Source: Anaerolineaceae bacterium
Lineage (GTDB): Bacteria > Chloroflexota > Anaerolineae > Anaerolineales > Villigracilaceae
Length of the DNA: 13,587 nt
NCBI GenBank assembly: GCA_009885445.1
Contig: VFKQ01000045.1
Location: 1-13,587, forward strand
Direction: 5' to 3'
The notes beneath the pieces were generated by a model, which was not told the DNA's origin, did no database searches, and was given only the letters and a program-made list of their open reading frames with translations. Positions within the stretch are counted from its first letter, which is position 1, and the number at the start of each line of letters is the position of its first letter. The position numbers and the translations under genes were made by a program. Positions 6,749-13,532 of the stretch are shown piece after piece.

Positions 6749-7035
6749 GCCGCCCGCCTGGTCTCAGAGTCAGGCATGACCCACACGACCTGCTCGCGGC
6801 GCACGGCCAGAAAATCGCTGGCATAAACCTGCTTTCCATCTGCATCGACTATGCTGGCATTGGTCATTGCCAGGTAAGGTTCGTCGCGATTCAGTTCATC
6901 CTTCAGCCTTTCGTCCGGGCGGATGTGGATGTTGCCGCGTATCAGATGCATGGTGGTTTGCACCAGCGCGGCGACGGCGACCTTGGAAACCACGTCGGTA
7001 AATATTTTTCCCTTGTCATCATATTCGAGTGACAT
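6745..7035 (-). CDS. Small conserved-looking protein of unknown function upstream of cpaF
   Basis: 96 aa; I do not recognise the family with certainty. No signal peptide or membrane segment. The pattern is mixed alpha/beta: a start with YDDKGKIFTDVVSK, then VAVAALVQTTMHLIRGNIHIRP (about 18-39, strand-rich), a charged linker ERLKDELNRDEP, and AMTNASIVDADGKQVYASDFLAVRR (about 56-80) ending in VVWVMPDSE. This could be a small beta-barrel or PilZ-like fold, but no PilZ signature (RxxxR, D/NxSxxG) is seen. AAGGAG lies 7 bases before the ATG. Its stop overlaps the cpaF start by ATGA, so the two are made in coupled fashion, and it may be a regulator or partner of the ATPase. It follows the response regulator by 47 bp. 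Confidence 0.75.
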   Translation of the reverse strand: MSLEYDDKGKIFTDVVSKVAVAALVQTTMHLIRGNIHIRPDERLKDELNRDEPYLAMTNASIVDADGKQVYASDFLAVRREQVVWVMPDSETRRAA

Positions 7036-7082
7036 GCCTGTGCTCCTTGAATGGGATAGCCTTGTGGCGTAAGCGTGATGTT

Positions 7083-7778
7083 TTATGATTCAACAGGCGG
7101 CATAAGGTAGCCCAGGCCCGAACGGGTGACGATGTGTTTGGGCGTGTGCGCGTCGTCTTCCAATTTTTGGCGCAGGCGCGCGATGCTGACCCACAAGATT
7201 TCCTTGTCGGTTTTGTATTCGGGGCCCCACACGCTGGTGAGCAAGTCTTCAGAAGTTAAAATTTTGCCGAGGTTATGCGCAAATTGCAAGAGCAGGCGAT
7301 ATTCAGTGGCCGAAAGCGAGACCGCCATTTCGCCGCGCCACACTTCGGCACGCGCAAAATCGATGCGCAAATTGTCATGACTAAAAAAGCGTGCCTGCCC
7401 GCTATCAGTGGGCGGCGTTGCGCGGCGCAACACCGCGCGGACGCGGGCCAGCAGCTCGGTGGCCGAGAACGGTTTGACGAGGTAATCGTCTGCGCCGAGG
7501 TCGAGGCCGCGCACACGGTCTTGCTCCTCGCCTTTGGCTGTCAATATGACGATGGGCACATTCGAAAATTCACGGATGCGCTGGCAGGTGGCAAAGCCGT
7601 CGAGGCGCGGCATCATCACATCCAGCAGAATCAGATCTATGGGTTGGGATGAAAAAATGTCAATAGCTTGTTGCCCATCTTGCGCGGTGACTACTTCATA
7701 ATTTTCGGTACGCAGGTTGGCTTCCAACAGCCGCAGGTAGCGGGGTTCATCGTCCACAATCAAGACACGTTTTACCAT
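7083..7778 (-). CDS. OmpR/PhoB-family response regulator
   Basis: 231 aa two-component transcription factor. The receiver domain (about 4-115) has the acidic pair D9/D10, phospho-acceptor D53 (LLDVMMP), T80 and K102 (VKPFS), so it is phosphorylatable. The C-terminal winged helix (about 130-227, Trans_Reg_C) contains LSATEYRLLLQFAHN and the recognition region KEILWVSIARLRQKLE, ending HIVTRSGLGYLM. ATG is preceded by AAGGAG 7 bases upstream. It lies 21 bp downstream of the GAF kinase and is the only regulator for two kinases in the operon, so both may feed into it. Likely targets include its own operon and pilus genes, but no direct-repeat binding site could be picked out by eye. Confidence 0.95.
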   Translation of the reverse strand: MVKRVLIVDDEPRYLRLLEANLRTENYEVVTAQDGQQAIDIFSSQPIDLILLDVMMPRLDGFATCQRIREFSNVPIVILTAKGEEQDRVRGLDLGADDYLVKPFSATELLARVRAVLRRATPPTDSGQARFFSHDNLRIDFARAEVWRGEMAVSLSATEYRLLLQFAHNLGKILTSEDLLTSVWGPEYKTDKEILWVSIARLRQKLEDDAHTPKHIVTRSGLGYLMPPVES

Positions 7779-7799
7779 GATATTGCTCCTTGATACACG

Positions 7800-9008
7800 T
7801 TAGTCGGACGTAGATGGTGTTGCCACAATCGGCAATTCAATATGAAAAGTGACGCCGTGGCCTCGCGTCGATTCTGCCCAAATCTTACCACGATGCGCGG
7901 CGATGATTTGCCTGCAAATATACAGGCCGAGACCCGTGCCGGTGTTGGCCGCGCGCTCGTCATCTGGCACTCGATAAAAACGCTCGAAGATCATCTCAAG
8001 AAATTCACTGGGAATTCCGGGGCCTTCGTCGCTGAACTGGATGTGCAGGGACTCGCCTTCTTGGTTTAGATTAATATGCAACGGAGAGCCTGGCGCATAT
8101 TTAAGCGCGTTGTTAAACAGGTTTTCGAAGATACGCCTCAGGTGGACTGAGTCGCCTTGCATGGGCGGAACCGCCCCAAAGTCTAGCGTGACCGCGAGGT
8201 TGGGCTGACGCTGTTTGGCGCGGATGACCGCGTCGCGCAGCATGGCGTCGAGTCGCATGGGCTGAAATTTAAATTGAATCGAGTTGCTTTGCAAGCGCGA
8301 CGATTCGAGCAGGTCTTCGATGAGTTGCGAGAGTCTGTCGGTCTCTTCGTCGATGATGGTCAAAAATTCGCGTTGTGTTTCGTCATCCCATTGCGTGTCA
8401 TTGCGCAAAAGAGTGGTGGAGTAACCTTTGATAAAACCGAGCGGCGTGCGCAATTCGTGTGAGATCGTGGCCATGAAATCATCCTGAAGGCGCACGCGGC
8501 GTTGCACTTCATGCAATTGGCTATAGGTCTCCTGCCATGAGCGACGCTCAAACAAATGCGAGATCCAACTTGAGACGAGGGCAGCCATGCTGAGATGTTC
8601 TTCGTTAAACAGCGGGCCGCCAAAGCGAATAAAAACCACCGCGCCGTGCGCCTGATTGCCAGCATGCAAAGGCATGCCCAACAAATAACTCATTCCAATG
8701 CGATCGGTGTTGGGCGCGCTCGTGCGCGCGGGCGTGTGCATGACGAGTGAACCGCTGGTAATGACCTGGTTGGCCAGGCTTTCGCCCCAGGCCGCGTCGG
8801 CTTCGGCTTGCTTGCCGCGACCCAGCGCGCGCGCAAAAAAAACTTCGGCGGTGTGGGTGCCGTGCTCAAGGATATACACCGCCATGTTATCGAAGACCAT
8901 CGTGGCGCGCAGTTCGGTGGCCAGCACTTCGATGGCAGATTTCCAATCGGCGAGGGCCGAGGCCTTTTTGAAAACAGAGAACAGCGCGTTTAGCTTGGAG
9001 GGGTCCAC
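7800..9008 (-). CDS. Soluble GAF-domain sensor histidine kinase
   Basis: 402 aa cytoplasmic histidine kinase. N-terminal GAF-like sensor domain (about 5-155), then a coiled-coil helix, a HisKA dimerisation domain with H184 in ATISHELRTPL, and an HATPase_c domain with the N box (around NNALKYA, 299-305), G1 DEGPGIP (327-333) and G2 TGTGLGL (356-362). All catalytic motifs are intact. No membrane segment is present, so it senses an internal signal. The start is GTG at 9008, preceded by TAGGAG, which overlaps the stop of the preceding kinase; the two are 7 nt apart. The response regulator follows by 21 nt and is its most probable partner. Confidence 0.94.
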   Translation of the reverse strand: MDPSKLNALFSVFKKASALADWKSAIEVLATELRATMVFDNMAVYILEHGTHTAEVFFARALGRGKQAEADAAWGESLANQVITSGSLVMHTPARTSAPNTDRIGMSYLLGMPLHAGNQAHGAVVFIRFGGPLFNEEHLSMAALVSSWISHLFERRSWQETYSQLHEVQRRVRLQDDFMATISHELRTPLGFIKGYSTTLLRNDTQWDDETQREFLTIIDEETDRLSQLIEDLLESSRLQSNSIQFKFQPMRLDAMLRDAVIRAKQRQPNLAVTLDFGAVPPMQGDSVHLRRIFENLFNNALKYAPGSPLHINLNQEGESLHIQFSDEGPGIPSEFLEMIFERFYRVPDDERAANTGTGLGLYICRQIIAAHRGKIWAESTRGHGVTFHIELPIVATPSTSD

Positions 9009-9015
9009 AGCGCTC

Positions 9016-10047
9016 CTAATCGGCGCGCGCCGAGATGGTCAACAAGGGGAAGCGGAAGGTGGAACCTTTGCCCTGCACCGAGGACACGTCAATCATCGAG
9101 CCGTGCGCCTCAATGATCTGGCGCACGAGCGAAAGCCCAATGCCAGTGCCGCCATATTTGCGCGTGGAAGAGGCGTCTAATTGATGAAACGGCTCAAAAA
9201 TTTCCTCCACCTGGCTGGGTGAAATGCCAATGCCGGTATCCGTCACAGAGATCATCACCAGGTCATTCGATTCGCGGCGCATCGAAAGCACCACACGCCC
9301 CTCAGAAGGCGTGAACTTGACGGCATTATCCAGCAATTGCCCAAGCGCCCAGGCGATTTTTTGCGGGTCAGCCTGCAACATGGGCAAATCTTTATCCACT
9401 ACTGCGTGCGCAGTGACGCCGCGGTCAATGGCTTTTTGTTGCACAGTTTTAATCAGCAGGTTGGCCAGACGGTTCATATCCACCGACTCCTGCTTAATGC
9501 TCAACTCGCCGCGCGAAGCCAGCGAGAACATGATCAGGTCATCGATCAATCCTTCGAGCCGCGCCGTGGATTGGTGGCTAACCTGCAAGGCGTGTTTCTG
9601 GTCCGCGCTAATCGGGCCAAGCGACTCGCTGACAAGCAATTCGACATAGCCCTTGATGTGCGTCAGCGGTGTGCGCAATTCATGCGAGATGTTTGAAATA
9701 AAGTTGGCCTTCATTTGGCTCAATTCCGAAAGCCGCGCCAGCGCCTCCTCCAATTCGGCGGTGCGCTGTTGCACACGCTCCTCCAAACTGCGGTTGGCCG
9801 CCTGCAAAGCGTTGCGTAATTGGATGATCTGCTCGGTCACAACCTGATCAAGTTTTTCGCGCGATAAAAGATTCAACTCGATCAACGCATGGCCCAACAT
9901 GCAGGCCCGTCCAAGCGCCACCTGTTCCTGCTGATAGGCCAGCGCGTGAATCAAATCGTCTTCGCTGATGAATTCTTTATGCACCAAATAATCGCCCAAG
10001 CGCGGCACCAGCATTTCGGGGCTGAGTCGTAACGGTTGCGTACTCAT
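9016..10047 (-). CDS. Histidine kinase with MshEN/T2SSE-like N-terminal domain
   Basis: 343 aa soluble kinase. Residues 16-39 (RLGDYL...LIHALAYQ) and 51-73 (LGHALI...LDQVVTEQ) are two copies of the RLGxxL-x-LxxxxL-xxQ pattern found in the N-domains of type II secretion and pilus ATPases, where the MshEN form binds cyclic di-GMP. A long coiled coil (about 74-112) leads to HisKA with H122 (NISHELRTPL), and HATPase_c with N241 (LLDNAVKF), G1 DTGIGI (270-275) and G2 GGTGIGL (299-305). An upstream in-frame TTG at 10065 exists, but ATG 10047 has GGAGG five bases before it and its ATGA overlaps the amidohydrolase stop, so 10047 is preferred. It shares the single downstream regulator with the GAF kinase. 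The second RLG has Met for Arg, so nucleotide binding is not assured. Confidence 0.92.
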   Translation of the reverse strand: MSTQPLRLSPEMLVPRLGDYLVHKEFISEDDLIHALAYQQEQVALGRACMLGHALIELNLLSREKLDQVVTEQIIQLRNALQAANRSLEERVQQRTAELEEALARLSELSQMKANFISNISHELRTPLTHIKGYVELLVSESLGPISADQKHALQVSHQSTARLEGLIDDLIMFSLASRGELSIKQESVDMNRLANLLIKTVQQKAIDRGVTAHAVVDKDLPMLQADPQKIAWALGQLLDNAVKFTPSEGRVVLSMRRESNDLVMISVTDTGIGISPSQVEEIFEPFHQLDASSTRKYGGTGIGLSLVRQIIEAHGSMIDVSSVQGKGSTFRFPLLTISARAD

Positions 10048-11669
10048 ATATTCCTCCACACCCAATCACCCGCCACCATCGTGGCGGCAGATTGCATCGT
10101 CAGCAGTTCATCGGGCGCGCATGTAAACGGATTTTTTTGAAGAACGATCAAATCTGCCAGATAATTTTCAACGAGTCTCCCGAGGCGATTTTCCATGCCC
10201 GCCGCGTAAGCCGGGCCGGTGGTAAATGCTTCAATGGATTCTTGAATCATCAACTTCTGCGCGGGGACCCAGCCCTCGGGCGACGGCGAGCCATCGGCGC
10301 GACGACGCGAGACCGCGGCATGCAGACCTTTGAACGGGTCGGGCGATTCTACCGGCGCATCCGACCCGAAGGCGAGATGCGCGCCATGCGTCAGTTGTTC
10401 GCGCCAGGCATAGGCGAGTTGGTTGCGTTCCGCGCCCCAATACTTGTCAGCGCTGAGCATATCAGATGTCGCGTGAGTCGGTTGCATCGAAGCGATGACA
10501 TTTAGTTGAGCGAGACGCGACGCGTCGTCTGCGTGAATCAGCTGGACGTGCTCGATGCGATGCCGCCGGGCTGGCCGGCCCGAGGTGCGCTCATAGTGGC
10601 GCAGTTGCTCGTAAGCGTTAAGCACCTCGTGGTTGGCGCGGTCCCCAATCGCGTGGACGGTCATGCCGAGTCCCACGTCTGCGGCGCGACGGGCGATCTC
10701 AAAAAGCGCTTCGCCGTCCATGTTGAGGATACCGCGATTCTCGGGTTCGCCCTCATACGGTTGAAGCATGGCCGCTGTGCGCGGACCGAGCGCGCCGTCC
10801 ATAAAAACTTTGAGCATGCCGACACGCAGATAATCATCGCCGAAGCCGGTACACAGACCCAGTCCTTCAGCGTGCTCAAGGTCTTCGACAGGAATGGTTT
10901 TCGTGATGCGCAATTTAAGTTCGCCGCTTGCATGCAAATTTTGCAAAGCCATGAAACAGACGCGCCGATCAAAATCGTGCAGGCCGGTGAGGCCCATCTT
11001 CCATAAAATAGGTTGCGCGTTGCGAATCGACTCGCTCACATCATTGAGCGCTGGCTTGGGGATATGTGCGCTGACAAGTTCCATCGCGGTTTCGAGCAGA
11101 ATGCCGGTGGGCTGTCCATGCTCGTCGCGCTGAATCTCGCCGTTGATTGGATTCAGTGTGTCCGCATTGATGCCCGCGAGTTTTAGCGCGGCGCTGTTTG
11201 CCCACGCGGCGTGGAGGGAGTGAGCGGTGAGGTAGATAGGATGATTGAGCGTGATGGAGTCGAGGTCGGAGGAGGAGGGCCAGGAGTTCGCCCTCACCCC
11301 CGGCCCCTCTCCCTCCGGGAGAGGGGAGTCAGACTGCCATTCATTCTGATCCCAACCATGCCCGAGAATCCACTCGTTTGCTTTTGTTGTCTTAACTCGC
11401 TCAGCCACACGGTGCAGACATTCGGCACGGGTATGCGTGGCGCAGTCCACTTTTTGCAGGCCGAGGGCATAATGTTGAAGATGAATGTGCGCGTCGGTGA
11501 GGCCGGGGATGACGATGCGGCCTTCGAGATTTATTTTTTCAACGGAAGTTGTGTCCAGCAGTTCATCGCCGCCTACGGCGAGAATCTGTCCGCGATCAAT
11601 TAACAGCGCGGAGGCCGTCGGTTGCGCGGGGTTCAAAGTGTAGATGCGGGCGTTGTGTAGGAGTTGCAT
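10044..11669 (-). CDS. Amidohydrolase (YtcJ-like, Amidohydro_3 family)
   Basis: 541 aa metal-dependent hydrolase, cytoplasmic, with an N-terminal beta-sandwich piece and TIM barrel. Metal ligands and family motifs are visible: DAHIH (59-63, H61 and H63), KVFMDGALG (287-295), TVHAIGDRA (337-345, H339), RIEHVQ (371-376, H374) and FGSDAPVE (434-441, D437). The order matches the family that hydrolyses formamides, amides or cyclic ureides; the substrate is not predictable. Residues 115-128 (SPLPEGEGPGVRAN) interrupt the usual GWDQNEW-to-DLD spacing and come from an inserted palindromic repeat; the reading frame is kept. No clear Shine-Dalgarno sequence precedes the ATG, which lies 14 bases after an inverted repeat. 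The stop overlaps the next kinase start, so expression is coupled to signalling genes. Confidence 0.92.
   Translation of the reverse strand: MQLLHNARIYTLNPAQPTASALLIDRGQILAVGGDELLDTTSVEKINLEGRIVIPGLTDAHIHLQHYALGLQKVDCATHTRAECLHRVAERVKTTKANEWILGHGWDQNEWQSDSPLPEGEGPGVRANSWPSSSDLDSITLNHPIYLTAHSLHAAWANSAALKLAGINADTLNPINGEIQRDEHGQPTGILLETAMELVSAHIPKPALNDVSESIRNAQPILWKMGLTGLHDFDRRVCFMALQNLHASGELKLRITKTIPVEDLEHAEGLGLCTGFGDDYLRVGMLKVFMDGALGPRTAAMLQPYEGEPENRGILNMDGEALFEIARRAADVGLGMTVHAIGDRANHEVLNAYEQLRHYERTSGRPARRHRIEHVQLIHADDASRLAQLNVIASMQPTHATSDMLSADKYWGAERNQLAYAWREQLTHGAHLAFGSDAPVESPDPFKGLHAAVSRRRADGSPSPEGWVPAQKLMIQESIEAFTTGPAYAAGMENRLGRLVENYLADLIVLQKNPFTCAPDELLTMQSAATMVAGDWVWRNI
11286..11327. repeat. 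Palindromic repeat inserted in frame in the amidohydrolase gene
   Basis: Arms CCCCTCTCCC (11304-11313) and GGGAGAGGGG (11317-11326) form a perfect 10-bp stem with a 3-base loop, flanked by CCCTCACCCCCGG. It adds 14 codons (SPLPEGEGPGVRAN on the minus strand) at a surface gap of the protein family. I recognise this repeat type, often seen in intergenic DNA and sometimes inside genes of varied bacteria. Confidence 0.75.
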
Positions 11670-11683
11670 GTTTATTTACGACA

Positions 11684-11735
11684 GATGAAAGAGATAAAAA
11701 GGATTTTGCCTTTATCTCTTTCATCCCTTTTATCC
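11684..11735. repeat. 9-nt tandem repeat arranged as a 15-bp inverted repeat
   Basis: GATGAAAGAGATAAA (11684-11698) and TTTATCTCTTTCATC (11711-11725) are perfect reverse complements around a 12-base loop. The right side continues as three related nonamers CCTTTATCT, CTTTCATCC, CTTTTATCC (11709-11735). It fills the spacer between the parB stop and the amidohydrolase start. No T-run follows on the minus strand, so a simple terminator is unlikely. Confidence 0.75.
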
Positions 11736-11739
11736 GTGG

Positions 11740-12603
11740 TTACAAAAGACGTTCCAGCAAACCATCCAACTCTTCATCAGAGTAATAATAGATGGTCAAC
11801 GCGCCGCCTTTTTTGCCGTGCTTCAAAGCGACCTTGGTGCCGAGGCTGGCGCGCAATTTGCGTTCCACATCGGCCACGTCGGCGGATGCTTTCGCTTTTG
11901 GTTTGGCTTTTTCTTTTTCGCCGCCAAACTTGCGCACGAGTCCTTCGGTTTGGCGGACGGACAAACTTAATTTCAAAACAGTTTGTAGCGCGGCTTCCTG
12001 CGCTTTGGCAGAAGTTAAGCCGAGCAATGCGCGCGCGTGTCCTTCGCTGATCTCTTCGTCAGCGAGGGCTTGTTTGACTCTTTGGGCGAGTCCCAACAGG
12101 CGCAGGGTATTCGTCACTGCCACGCGACTCTTGCCCACGCGCGTTGCGACTTGTTCCTGCGAGAGTCCGAAATCCTGGACGAGATGTTGATAGGCTTCGG
12201 CCTCCTCGAGCGGACCGAGGTCTGCGCGCTGGACGTTTTCGATCAGGGCGAGTTCGAGCAGTTGACGGTCACTGGCCTGGCGAATAATCACCGGCACAGT
12301 TTTGAGTCCCGCCAGTTTGGAGGCTTGCAAGCGGCGCTCGCCCGCGATGAGTGTGTAATTTCCATTGCGACCCGGCGAGACGATCAGCGGCTGGATGACT
12401 CCGTGCTCGCGAATCGAGTCGGCTAGTTCGTCTAATTGCTGTGCGGCAAAGTGGGTGCGCGGCTGGCGCGGGTTGCGCACGATAGACTCGATCGGGGCCT
12501 GTGTCGCTGAACCCGCTATGGGCGCGGAGTGTTCCGTCGCTGTATTGGCCGCGCCGGGGATGAGGGCGTCGAGTCCTTTACCGAGTCCTGTTCGTTGAGA
12601 CAT
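11740..12603 (-). CDS. parB: Chromosome partitioning protein ParB (Spo0J-like)
   Basis: 287 aa CTP-dependent DNA clamp that loads at parS and stimulates ParA. The N-terminal LGKGLDALI (7-15) is the ParA-interacting tail. The ParB/CTPase domain (about 35-125) has the PRQPR box (45-49), GERRLQA (88-94) arginine patch and IENVQR (121-126). The HTH domain is at about 148-172 (LSQEQVATRVGKSRVAVTNTLRLL). A Lys/Ala linker (228-240, EKEKAKPKAKAS) leads to the C-terminal dimerisation domain (about 244-287). ATG is preceded by AAAGGAG with a 5-base gap. It lies 66 bp after parA, separated by a hairpin-prone repeat. No parS site was found in the window. Confidence 0.96.
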   Translation of the reverse strand: MSQRTGLGKGLDALIPGAANTATEHSAPIAGSATQAPIESIVRNPRQPRTHFAAQQLDELADSIREHGVIQPLIVSPGRNGNYTLIAGERRLQASKLAGLKTVPVIIRQASDRQLLELALIENVQRADLGPLEEAEAYQHLVQDFGLSQEQVATRVGKSRVAVTNTLRLLGLAQRVKQALADEEISEGHARALLGLTSAKAQEAALQTVLKLSLSVRQTEGLVRKFGGEKEKAKPKAKASADVADVERKLRASLGTKVALKHGKKGGALTIYYYSDEELDGLLERLL

Positions 12604-12617
12604 TAGTTCTCCTTTTC

Positions 12618-12671
12618 AAACACAAAGGTCACAAAGGTTTTTACTTCGTGTACTTGGTGTCCTTCGTGTTT
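12618..12671. repeat. 9-nt tandem repeats forming an inverted repeat between parA and parB
   Basis: The left arm holds two identical CACAAAGGT units (12621-12638). The right arm holds three units CTTCGTGTA, CTTGGTGTC, CTTCGTGTT (12644-12670). AAACACAAAGGTCACAAAG (12618-12636) pairs with 12653-12671 at 16 of 19 positions. On the minus strand the hairpin starts at the parA stop codon and ends a few bases before the parB ribosome site. Confidence 0.78.
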
Positions 12672-13446
12672 AAATTTTTACGCCATCGCCCTTGAGCACT
12701 TCGCGCGCCAGTGACTCGTACGCTTTCGCGCCCGGGGAGGAGGGCGCGTAGGCCGAGATGGGCAGACCATACGAGGGCGCTTCGGCGAGGCGGATACTGC
12801 GCGGGATGACGGACTTGAAGGTCTGTTGCGGAAAGTGACGATTGACCTCCGCGACCACATCGGTGCCGAGGCGGGTGCGCGGATCGAACATGGTCAGCAC
12901 CACGCCACGAACTTTGAGATCGGGGAACAGCGCCGAGCGGACGAGGTTGATCGTCAGCGTGAGTTGACCGAGTCCCTCGAGGGCGAGGTACTCGCATTGC
13001 ACGGGGATGATGACGCCGTCCTGCGCGGCGACGAGCGCGTTGACGGTCAGCAAGCCGAGCGAGGGCGGGCAGTCAATGAGGATGTAATCGTATTTGCCGT
13101 CGAGTTCGGCGAGGGCGGTCTTGAGTTTGAACTCGCGCTCGCGCTCGTTGACCAGTTCCACTTCGGCGCCGGCCAACCCGGGAGCGGCGGGCAGGATATC
13201 CAGGTTGAGTCTCTCGTTGCGCAGGACAAGGCTTGTGGTGGAGGCCGTGCCAAACATGGCTTCATAGATACTGCCGGCCAGCGTGTTCTTGTCCACGCCG
13301 AGGCAGGAGGTGGCGTTGGCCTGCGGATCGAGGTCCACGATTAACACGCGCTGACCGAACTTGGCCAGGAATGCGGCCAGGTTGATGGTGCTGGTGGTTT
13401 TGCCCACCCCACCTTTTTGGTTGACGAGGGTGTAGATGCGAGTCAT
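12670..13446 (-). CDS. parA: Chromosome partitioning ATPase ParA (Soj-like)
   Basis: 258 aa P-loop ATPase that binds non-specific DNA as an ATP dimer and moves ParB-parS complexes. The deviant Walker A KGGVGKTT (11-18) with signature lysine K11, the Walker A' DLDPQANAT (38-46) and Walker B YILIDCPPSLG (121-131) are intact. FDPRTRL (187-193) contains the arginines used for DNA contact in Soj. It has no N-terminal HTH, so it is the short chromosomal type rather than the long P1-plasmid type. ATG is preceded only by a weak GGAA. It is followed by parB in the usual order. The upstream spacer holds short repeats and the tail of another gene. Confidence 0.96.
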   Translation of the reverse strand: MTRIYTLVNQKGGVGKTTSTINLAAFLAKFGQRVLIVDLDPQANATSCLGVDKNTLAGSIYEAMFGTASTTSLVLRNERLNLDILPAAPGLAGAEVELVNEREREFKLKTALAELDGKYDYILIDCPPSLGLLTVNALVAAQDGVIIPVQCEYLALEGLGQLTLTINLVRSALFPDLKVRGVVLTMFDPRTRLGTDVVAEVNRHFPQQTFKSVIPRSIRLAEAPSYGLPISAYAPSSPGAKAYESLAREVLKGDGVKI

Positions 13447-13456
13447 TTCATTTTCC

Positions 13457-13524
13457 GATTTACGATTTTTGGATTTACGATTGGAGAGAAGAGAACAGTG
13501 AATGGTAATTGGTAATTGGTAATT
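13457..13524. repeat. Direct repeats in the parA leader
   Basis: Two exact GATTTACGATT copies (13457-13467, 13472-13482) at 15-bp spacing are followed by three exact GGTAATT heptamers in tandem (13504-13524). They occupy most of the 86-bp spacer in front of parA. They could be dispersed repeat fragments or operators. Confidence 0.65.
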
Positions 13525-13532
13525 CGAGTCGG

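Noticed and set aside
10048..10065. TTG at 10065 as start of the first kinase
   Set aside because: ATG at 10047 has a good GGAGG and an ATGA overlap; the TTG would add six residues that include the ribosome site itself.
11684..11725. The parB downstream inverted repeat as an intrinsic terminator
   Set aside because: The stem is AT-rich and no T-run follows it on the minus strand; the 9-nt periodicity explains it better as a repeat element.
12641..12997. Minus-strand frame ending in NTKDTKYTK
   Set aside because: It is an out-of-frame reading of parA that runs into the 9-nt repeat. The ending is a translation of the repeat and not evidence of a gene.
12826..13344. A 172-codon plus-strand open frame opposite parA
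   Set aside because: It mirrors parA codons on the other strand and has no family features.
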